Positions 7,624 through 13,440 of a DNA stretch of 26,014 nucleotides are shown piece by piece (the first letter of the stretch is position 1; each line of letters opens with the position of its first letter). The notes under the pieces are model-generated. The model ran no database searches and was not told the DNA's origin. It saw only the letters and a program-made list of their open reading frames with translations. Origin of the DNA: CAYWMD01 sp964458575 (GTDB taxonomy: Bacteria > Verrucomicrobiota > Verrucomicrobiia > Limisphaerales > JADLHS01); the NCBI GenBank assembly GCA_964458575.1, contig CAYWMD010000081.1, positions 1 through 26,014 of the forward strand, given 5' to 3'. The translations under genes were made by a program, and so were the position numbers.

Positions 7624-8541
7624 CTATTTCGTCCGCGCGCTTGGAGGCAGGGGCACGTAGCCACTGGCCTCGACAATCTTCTGGCCCGCGTCCGACATGC
7701 ACCAGTCAATGTACTTTTTCACCTCGCCCTGCGGTTCGCCCAAGGTATAGACGTTGAGCGAACGGGCGATGGGGTATTTCTTGCTCAGAGTGTTTTCAAC
7801 ACTTGGCTCGACCGCCGGCGCGCCGTTCTGCGAAGCGACTTTGAGCATCTTGACTTTCCCCGGTTCATTGTAACCCATGCCGCTGTAGCCGATCGCGCCC
7901 ACCGTGCCCGCAACCAGTTCAACGACTTCTTTGGAGCCGTTCATGTCGCGCGAGCCAAGCTTGAAGTCCTTCTTGTTCAGCACATGCTCGCGGAAGAACT
8001 CGTAGGTGCCCGAACTGGACTGGCGGCTGACGCGGATGATCTCGTCCTTGCCCTCGGGCATTTTGACCCCCAGGTCGGACCACTTCGTGGCTTTGCCGCC
8101 CTCGGCGTAAATCTCCGCCAGTTGCCCGATGGAAATCTCGGTCAGCGGGTTGTCCTTGTGGACGTAAACGGCCAGCGCGTCATAGCCGACGAAGAACTCC
8201 TTGGGCGTCTGGCCGGTGTTCTTGCGGGCCTGCTCGATTTCCTCCGGCTTCATGTCCCGGCTGGCGTTGGCGATGTCAATCGTGCCCTTGATGAGCGCGG
8301 CGATGCCCACCCCCGAACCGCCACCCGAGACCTCAATCTCCACGCCGGGGGCGACCTTGTGGTATTCCTCGGCCCAAGCCTGGGCGACGTTGACCATCGT
8401 GTCGGAACCCTTGTTTTGGATGACAACTTTTCCCGCCGGACCGCCGCTGCCGCCACCGCCGTCCTTCCCACAACCGGTGTGGAACAGGGCGATCGCCAGC
8501 GCGATTCCGCCGCAAATGGAGAGGTTCGTTACGTATTTCAT
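7624..8541 (-). CDS. pstS: Periplasmic phosphate-binding lipoprotein PstS
   Basis: This is the high-affinity phosphate-binding protein that delivers phosphate to PstCA. The 305-residue precursor has a lipoprotein signal with lipobox FHTGC (C24), so it should be membrane-anchored, followed by a Gly-rich linker. Phosphate-binding signatures are present: NKGSDTM near the mature N-terminus, GGGSGVG, a SRDM segment, and SRQSSSGTYEFF in the middle. ATG at 8541 gives a compact signal peptide and lies 4 bp after the upstream stop. ATG at 8553 would add four residues and overlap that stop. It lies between the PhoU fusion gene and pstC. Confidence 0.94.
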   Translation of the reverse strand: MKYVTNLSICGGIALAIALFHTGCGKDGGGGSGGPAGKVVIQNKGSDTMVNVAQAWAEEYHKVAPGVEIEVSGGGSGVGIAALIKGTIDIANASRDMKPEEIEQARKNTGQTPKEFFVGYDALAVYVHKDNPLTEISIGQLAEIYAEGGKATKWSDLGVKMPEGKDEIIRVSRQSSSGTYEFFREHVLNKKDFKLGSRDMNGSKEVVELVAGTVGAIGYSGMGYNEPGKVKMLKVASQNGAPAVEPSVENTLSKKYPIARSLNVYTLGEPQGEVKKYIDWCMSDAGQKIVEASGYVPLPPSARTK

Positions 8542-8545
8542 AGAG

Positions 8546-9679
8546 TTAAGCATGGTTCTTTTGTGTTGGTTGATAGTTTCCTTGAATGGCGGCGACCAAA
8601 TCCCGAATCTGGCTGGCTAGGAATTGATAGACTTGTTCAAAGGCGGGCTCCGTTTCATCCGTGGTCGCCGGACCCGAGAGCGGATCCGACACCTGCCACA
8701 CCAGGCAAATGGTCTTGGTGGGTGAGTGCGGAAAAGCCGGCCGGCCTGCTTCGCCCAGCGCGACCACGACCTGGTAATGCTCCCAATTCGGCACTTGCTC
8801 CCGTGCCTTGCTGGTTTGTCGGGAAACGTCAATACCCTTTTTCGCCATGAACTGGACCAGGCCCGGGTCAATGGCCGTCGGCGCAATGCCCGCACTGCTG
8901 AAAACGAATCGGGGCAAATCCATCGCGTTGCCGATTCCCTCCGCCATCTGGCTCAGGCAGCGGTTGTCGGCATCCACGAACAGAATCCGGAAGGCCTCGG
9001 CCCCGGGGTGTTTTATGAATTCGCCAGTGCAAAGGTACAATACCTCTTCGCAAATGTTTTTCGTCTGGTCCGTGACCCGTTCAAATCGGCGGGCGACCGT
9101 CATCAGCGGTGTGAGCGCCTCGGTAGGCAGCCGGCCGGCCTGGTGCAGGGCGGTCAATTCCGCGTTGACTTCGCTGCGGAGCACGTTCGCCCGCTCCTCG
9201 ATGAGCATGGTCCGGCGCGCCAGGTCCGCGTCTTGTTCCAGGAACGCCTGCGCCGCAGCATGCACCGTGTGAGCCGCCAGGTTGCCCAATTCGGTGAACT
9301 TGGGCGACAACGGCGGCAATTCCAGGCTGCTGAGGTTCAGGGCCTGCCGGGCGACACTTTCGGCGTAATCACCAATCCGCTCCAATTCCTTGTTGATCTT
9401 GATGGCCGTGAAAACGAACCGCAAATGGCTGGCCGCGGGTTGCTGTCGCACCAGGAACTCCAGACAAAGGCGGTCAATTTCCGTTTCCAACTCGTCCACG
9501 TACTGGTCGCGCAAAATCACCGAATACGCCAGTTGACGATTCCGCTCAACAAACGCCCGCAGGCAGACTTGCAACGCCCCCTCGTCCAGATTGGCCATCT
9601 CGGCCACTTTGGCGCGAATCTGGTCAATGCTGCGTTGGAGCGATGATTCCAAATGCGTTGCTAAATTCGATTGTGACAT
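8546..9679 (-). CDS. PhoU domain fused to a catalytically degenerate LMW protein phosphatase/ArsC-like domain
   Basis: This is a 377-residue two-domain protein. Residues 1 to about 222 are PhoU-like, with both repeat motifs (ELERIGDYAESVARQA and RFERVTDQTKNICEEVLYLC). Residues from about 230 to 365 match the low-molecular-weight phosphatase/thioredoxin-type arsenate reductase fold (ILFVDADNRCLSQMAEG, then TICLVWQVSDP near the end). The P-loop, normally C-X5-R as in CTGNSCRS, reads DADNRCLS. The nucleophile is Asp236 and the oxyanion-binding Arg is Leu242; only the second Cys (C241) remains. The resolving cysteines of ArsC are also absent. It is therefore probably a sensor or regulatory domain. 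The general-acid DP motif survives. It is cotranscribed with the porin (37 bp upstream) and pstS. Confidence 0.85.
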   Translation of the reverse strand: MSQSNLATHLESSLQRSIDQIRAKVAEMANLDEGALQVCLRAFVERNRQLAYSVILRDQYVDELETEIDRLCLEFLVRQQPAASHLRFVFTAIKINKELERIGDYAESVARQALNLSSLELPPLSPKFTELGNLAAHTVHAAAQAFLEQDADLARRTMLIEERANVLRSEVNAELTALHQAGRLPTEALTPLMTVARRFERVTDQTKNICEEVLYLCTGEFIKHPGAEAFRILFVDADNRCLSQMAEGIGNAMDLPRFVFSSAGIAPTAIDPGLVQFMAKKGIDVSRQTSKAREQVPNWEHYQVVVALGEAGRPAFPHSPTKTICLVWQVSDPLSGPATTDETEPAFEQVYQFLASQIRDLVAAIQGNYQPTQKNHA

Positions 9680-9716
9680 AGGTCTGTTGCCTGGTTAAGG
9701 TTGTCCATCATACCAG

Positions 9717-10898
9717 TCACCACCCAATGCGCAAGCCGGTGGTCCAGGCCCAGCCGGAATATTTCCCGCCGTCGTTCGCGGAATCCTGCATGTCCGCGTA
9801 TTGCACGCCGGTTTGGAGCTTCAGTTTGTGGCCGTACAAGTAGTAGTTCAGGCCGAGGTAGATTTCGTTGTATTCATCACCCCGACCGGAAACCACATCG
9901 CTTTCATAGCGGGCGAAGCGGACGCCGTTGTCGTGGCTGCTTTGGAGATAGGTGTAGCGCGTCACCGCCTGGAGTTTGGTGGTGATGTTGTAGTAGGGCA
10001 GGAGCATGACGCCCCAAAGATCACTCTGCCCGAGATAACCCAGCCCGCCCGAAACATCGGTGCGGAATCCCCACTTGCCCTTGTCAAAATTGAAGTTCAC
10101 TGATCCCACATCGCCGAGCGAACGCGTAAAGGTGTTGTTCTGGTCCTGCTCCTGGTAAACATAATTGACCGCGAGCACGGCCTTCTTTACGTCCAGTGCT
10201 TCCGCGAAGTCGTAGCCAAGCGTGGAAAGGGTGAACACACCGCCGTTGAATTTGCCGAATTCCTTGGTGGCGGCGCCCGAAGAGAACAAGCCGAGGAAAT
10301 AACGCCATTTTCCCGGCTGGCCGGAAGCACTGACGCCCGGAAAATATTCCTGCGGAAACCAGAGGTTGTTCGCCAGATTGGCCCGGTCGATGGTGATCAG
10401 TTCCTTCGAGGAAGTCGCCCCATCCATGGTGAACGGGGCGCTTTGCTTGCCGACCGTGAGCACAACCTCCGCGCTCTGACTCCACGCGACGTACGCGTCC
10501 GTCAGTCTTTGATAAACGTGCGCGTCCTCCGGCTGCAAGTCCACTTCACCGTGGATCGTGAAATCTTGGAACATCCGGACCTTGCCCCCGACACGAAAGC
10601 GCCGGACGGTCAGGTCGTCATAACTGTCCTTCGCCACGTAGGCATAGTCTTCCTGAAACCGGCCGGTGAACCGGAAGCTTTGAATCACGGGATTGTTCGT
10701 GTCGTGATACCATTCCGTGTAACTCCAAATCCGGTCGTAGAGCGAGGGGGGGGTGGCGGGCGCAGGCGCACCGGACGCGCCAGCCGTGTTGCGGGGCGCC
10801 GTGCTTTGCGCGGATGATGGTGATGGGGTGACGAGGAGCATGGCGGCGACGCCCGCCATTGCCGCAGTGAGCGGCAAATCAAGTTTTAGGTTTTGCAT
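9717..10898 (-). CDS. Phosphate-selective porin O/P-like outer-membrane channel
   Basis: This is a predicted outer-membrane beta-barrel for phosphate entry. The 393-residue protein begins with a Sec signal peptide (hydrophobic core about 10-25, cleavage near SAQ at 29-31) and a Pro/Ala linker. It continues as alternating aromatic strands typical of OprP/OprO-like porins (FRFTGRFQEDYAYV, VRRFRVGGKVRMF, YVAWSQSAEVVLTVGKQSAPFTM). It ends in Trp (GLRIGW), as barrel proteins often end in an aromatic residue for assembly. It is the first gene of the pst operon, preceded by a strong Pho box. Phosphate selectivity is inferred from family resemblance and position; I cannot confirm the binding-ladder residues. 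Confidence 0.85.
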   Translation of the reverse strand: MQNLKLDLPLTAAMAGVAAMLLVTPSPSSAQSTAPRNTAGASGAPAPATPPSLYDRIWSYTEWYHDTNNPVIQSFRFTGRFQEDYAYVAKDSYDDLTVRRFRVGGKVRMFQDFTIHGEVDLQPEDAHVYQRLTDAYVAWSQSAEVVLTVGKQSAPFTMDGATSSKELITIDRANLANNLWFPQEYFPGVSASGQPGKWRYFLGLFSSGAATKEFGKFNGGVFTLSTLGYDFAEALDVKKAVLAVNYVYQEQDQNNTFTRSLGDVGSVNFNFDKGKWGFRTDVSGGLGYLGQSDLWGVMLLPYYNITTKLQAVTRYTYLQSSHDNGVRFARYESDVVSGRGDEYNEIYLGLNYYLYGHKLKLQTGVQYADMQDSANDGGKYSGWAWTTGLRIGW

Positions 10899-10922
10899 TC
10901 ACGTTGAAGTTCCGAGAGTTCG

Positions 10923-10983
10923 ATAAAACTGTGGCGGGCGTGTGTTACAGGCCAAAGACGGGAATGTTACAATTGTGTGACGG
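10923..10983 (-). promoter_or_regulatory. Pho box and -10 element of the porin-pst operon
   Basis: Read in the direction of transcription, four heptamers recur at an exact 11-bp period: CCGTCAC (10983-10977), TTGTAAC (10972-10966), CCGTCTT (10961-10955) and CTGTAAC (10950-10944). This matches the known Pho box layout (CTGTCAT-like units, 11-bp spacing). A TTTTAT -10 candidate (10928-10923) lies about 15 bp after the last unit, as expected for a PhoB-activated promoter without a -35 box. The porin ATG follows 25 bp further on. Binding by PhoB is inferred; no phoB gene lies in this window. Confidence 0.75.
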
Positions 10984-10993
10984 GTTTGACACG

Positions 10994-11021
10994 AAAAACG
11001 GAGGGCCGGTGAAGGCCCTCC
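10994..11021 (-). terminator. Intrinsic-terminator-like hairpin on the minus strand
   Basis: A perfect 8-bp stem, GGAGGGCC (11000-11007) with GGCCCTCC (11014-11021), has a 6-nt loop. On the minus strand it is followed by GTTTTT (10999-10994). No annotated minus-strand gene lies upstream of it, so it either insulates the porin promoter or ends an unannotated short transcript. Confidence 0.55.
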
Positions 11022-11148
11022 GCCCCGCGTCCAGCCCCGACATCCGCCGGGGCTGTGAACTCTTGAACTTCAACGCGGAAAATCAGTATCCGCAGCCATA
11101 CGGCCCGGCACATGACTGACGCGCTGCCGGAAAAGCTGCTTCAAGCAA

Positions 11149-11177
11149 GTGGCGAATGTATGACGGACAAGTTACAT
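11149..11177 (-). promoter_or_regulatory. Second Pho-box-like cluster, minus-strand orientation
   Basis: Units at an 11-bp period read, on the minus strand, ATGTAAC (11177-11171), CCGTCAT (11166-11160) and a weaker TCGCCAC (11155-11149). They resemble the porin units. They could drive a short minus-strand RNA ending at the 10994-11021 hairpin, act as an upstream activator of the porin operon, or serve the plus-strand gene at 11334. No clear -10 was identified. Confidence 0.4.
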
Positions 11178-11333
11178 CCTTGAAAACTCTTTGCCCGCCC
11201 CCCGCAAGCCCCTCCTTCCCCAAATTTGCCACAGTTGTGCAACGGCCAGGTTAAGAATCAGCAACAGCGCGGGTTTCCCATTGCGAACAGTTTGTGAATA
11301 ACTCCAAGTTTCACCCGGCTGAACAGCACGCTT

Positions 11334-12299
11334 ATGAACTCGAATCCCGAGCTGGCGCTGGGCGAACTCAAGTTCCGCTCCATTTGGATTTCCGACGTTC
11401 ATCTCGGCACGAAGCACGCCCAGGTGAACCTGCTGCTGGATTTCCTGCGCGAAACTGACTGCCGTTACCTCTACATCGTCGGCGATCTCATTGACGGCTG
11501 GGAACTCAAGGCGAAGTGGTTCTGGCGCGATGAATACAATGTGCTGATCCAAAAATTGCTGCGGAAGAGCCGCAAGCAAACCAAGGTCATTTACATCACC
11601 GGCAACCACGACGAGTTCGTGGACCAATTCCTCGGCCTGCGGTTCGGCAACGTCACCCTCGCGCAGCAGGTGATCCACACCGCGGCCGATGGCCGGAAGT
11701 ATCTTGTGTTGCACGGCCATCAGGCCGACGGCATCGCGCATTTCAACCGGCTGCTCGATCGCGTGGGCTCGCGGCTTTACCAATGGATTCTGGATTTCAA
11801 CGTCCACTTCAACCGGGTGCGGCGCAGCCTGGGTTTCGGCTACTGGTCGGTGGCGGCGTACTTGAAGTTCAAGGCCAAGCGCGCCGTGAAATACGTCTCG
11901 GATTACGAGGAGACCATTGCGCAAATGGCGCGGAAACAAAAAGTCCACGGCGTCATTTGCGGTCACATTCATCGCGCGGAAATCAAAACCGTCGGCGGCG
12001 TGCGCTACCTCAATTGCGGCGATTGGGTGGAAAGTTGCACGGCGCTGGTCGAGGACTTCGACGGAAACATCCAACTTCTGAACTTGCATGAAAATCCTGT
12101 TTTGCATTCAAGGCGAGGGTCGCGGGCATCTGACCCAGGCGATCGCGGCGAGGGAGATGCTGGCGACGGCGGGCCATCAAGTGGTGGGCGTCGTGGTCGG
12201 GATGGGGCACGCGCGGCAACTGCCGGCGTTCTTCGCATCGGCCATGCCGACGGCCGTCACCGTGCTGCCGACGCTGGAGTTTGTCTTCAAGAACAATAG
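11334..12299 (+). CDS. plcP: PlcP-like metallophosphoesterase (UDP-2,3-diacylglucosamine pyrophosphatase family)
   Basis: This is a calcineurin-like phosphoesterase. The metal-site motifs are complete: SDVHLG (D21, H23), VGDLIDGW (D51), GNHDE (N91, H92), LHGHQAD and CGHIH (H211, H213). The line of conserved blocks (LLLDFLRETD, IQKLLRKSRK, GVRYLNCGDWVESCTALVE) resembles rhizobial and marine PlcP. PlcP cleaves phospholipid head groups during phosphate starvation, although this family is often annotated as an LpxH-like pyrophosphatase. The catalytic region ends near residue 250. The remaining 70 or so residues are Gly/Arg-rich and read out of phase through the start of the glycosyltransferase gene, ending at 12299. 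A PlcP role is inferred from similarity plus the phosphate context and the glycosyltransferase neighbour. Confidence 0.82.
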   Translation: MNSNPELALGELKFRSIWISDVHLGTKHAQVNLLLDFLRETDCRYLYIVGDLIDGWELKAKWFWRDEYNVLIQKLLRKSRKQTKVIYITGNHDEFVDQFLGLRFGNVTLAQQVIHTAADGRKYLVLHGHQADGIAHFNRLLDRVGSRLYQWILDFNVHFNRVRRSLGFGYWSVAAYLKFKAKRAVKYVSDYEETIAQMARKQKVHGVICGHIHRAEIKTVGGVRYLNCGDWVESCTALVEDFDGNIQLLNLHENPVLHSRRGSRASDPGDRGEGDAGDGGPSSGGRRGRDGARAATAGVLRIGHADGRHRAADAGVCLQEQ

Positions 12300-13254
12300 G
12301 GCGGTCAACCTGCCGGCCACCGTCGCCCGCGTCGTGACGCGGTGGCCGGATTACGTTCGCGCGTTGCGCCAGCTCAAGTCTGTGGTTCGCCAACTGAAGC
12401 CGGACGTCATTGTCAATTTCTTCGAGCCGTTGACCGGCGTTTACGCGTTGACGACACGCCAGCGCCCGCCCGTGGTGGCGGTGGGACATCAATTCATGTT
12501 CGCGCATCCGCGCTACATCCGCGCGCCGGGATTGCGGTGGGCGCAGTGGGGGATGAAATGGTTCGTGCGGCTGGTCGGCGCCGCCTCCACCCGCGTGGCG
12601 CTGTCGCTCTACGCAGCGCCGGACCTGCCGCGCCAATCGCTGTTCGTCTGCCCGCCGATTCTGCGCCAACAGTTGTTTGCGCGACAACCCACCGACGGAA
12701 ATTACGTGCTCGTGTATCTGCTCAACCACGGCTACGCGGAACAAATCAGCGCGTGGCACGAGCAAAACCCTGACGTGGCGTTGCACTGCTTCTACGACAA
12801 ACCGGGCGCTCCGGCGGAATATCAGCATCGCGAAAACCTCACGTTCCATCGGCTCGACGGCGAAAAATTCCTGCGCCTGATGGCCGGCTGCAAGGCGGTG
12901 GTCTGCACCGCTGGCTTCGAGTCGGTGAGCGAGGCGGCGTATCTCGGCAAACCGTTGTTTATGGTGCCGGTGGAAAATCACGTCGAACAACAAATCAACG
13001 CGCTCGATGCGGTGGATTGCGGTTTGGGCCTTACCGACAACCGGTTCAACCTGGATCGCCTCAAAGACCTGCCGGCGCGACTGGACAACACCGCGTTCCG
13101 GGACTGGCTGGGCCAAGCACCGGCGACTTTGATGCGCGCCGTGGAACACGCAGTTCGAAAGCCAGGGGCTGAAACAGCGAACCTGGTTTCGTCGCCGTCC
13201 CCATCCGTTTGTTCGCCCGCGAACCAACCAACGAACCAGCCCGGGCCGATTTGA
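12088..13254 (+). CDS. Glycosyltransferase of the MJ1255/UDP-glycosyltransferase-like (GT-B) type
   Basis: This 388-residue protein opens with MKILFCIQGEGRGHLTQA, the typical N-terminal nucleotide-sugar transferase loop of this group. It has a C-terminal donor-binding region with CKAVVCTAGFESVSEAAYLGKP and VPVENHVEQQINA, as in GT-B enzymes. No signal peptide or transmembrane helix is seen, so it is cytoplasmic or peripheral. It begins inside the 3-prime end of the phosphoesterase gene in the +1 frame and overlaps it by 212 bp, implying coexpression. With a PlcP-like partner, a plausible job is to glycosylate diacylglycerol to form phosphorus-free glycolipids; this is inference. The last 20 or so residues (Ser/Pro/Asn/Gln-rich) look unstructured. 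Confidence 0.82.
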   Translation: MKILFCIQGEGRGHLTQAIAAREMLATAGHQVVGVVVGMGHARQLPAFFASAMPTAVTVLPTLEFVFKNNRAVNLPATVARVVTRWPDYVRALRQLKSVVRQLKPDVIVNFFEPLTGVYALTTRQRPPVVAVGHQFMFAHPRYIRAPGLRWAQWGMKWFVRLVGAASTRVALSLYAAPDLPRQSLFVCPPILRQQLFARQPTDGNYVLVYLLNHGYAEQISAWHEQNPDVALHCFYDKPGAPAEYQHRENLTFHRLDGEKFLRLMAGCKAVVCTAGFESVSEAAYLGKPLFMVPVENHVEQQINALDAVDCGLGLTDNRFNLDRLKDLPARLDNTAFRDWLGQAPATLMRAVEHAVRKPGAETANLVSSPSPSVCSPANQPTNQPGPI

Positions 13255-13440
13255 TTGGAGGCGGAGAATTGGGCCTCCGTCGTCGCCAATTCGGTGCCGT
13301 CATGCGGCCCGATACGGGACGCCTTCCAAAACCAGGCCATTTTTTATTGCACTGCGGAGCGGCATAGGCACGATTTGGATACCCATGAGATTCAACCGCG
13401 GCCAAATATTGCCTGCTTGCCGCCGAACAAAAGGATGGTT

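Larger units (their letters stand above)
10899..11333. other. 435-bp divergent intergenic region between the porin and the PlcP-like gene
   Basis: It contains the porin Pho box (10944-10983), a minus-strand terminator-like hairpin (10994-11021), a further 7-bp stem (AGCCCCG at 11033-11039 with CGGGGCT at 11048-11054), and a second group of Pho-like units on the minus strand (11149-11177). From about 11180 to 11333, ahead of the plus-strand gene, I see no clear promoter. Short open frames here have no convincing start or homology, so I call no protein gene. Confidence 0.6.

Noticed and set aside
10904..11119. Short plus-strand frame in the porin-PlcP intergenic region
   Set aside because: It would read through the Pho box and the hairpin, has no ribosome-binding site and no recognisable protein features.
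12010..13227. A 405-codon minus-strand open frame
   Set aside because: It lies antisense to the glycosyltransferase, is Arg-rich without domains, and has no promoter or partner.
13255..13440. N-terminal extension of the molybdopterin protein, or a separate feature
   Set aside because: The frame is open, but the Tat signal and AAGGA support the start at 13441. A 7-bp inverted repeat there (13266-13272 with 13286-13292) has no T tract, so I do not call a terminator.
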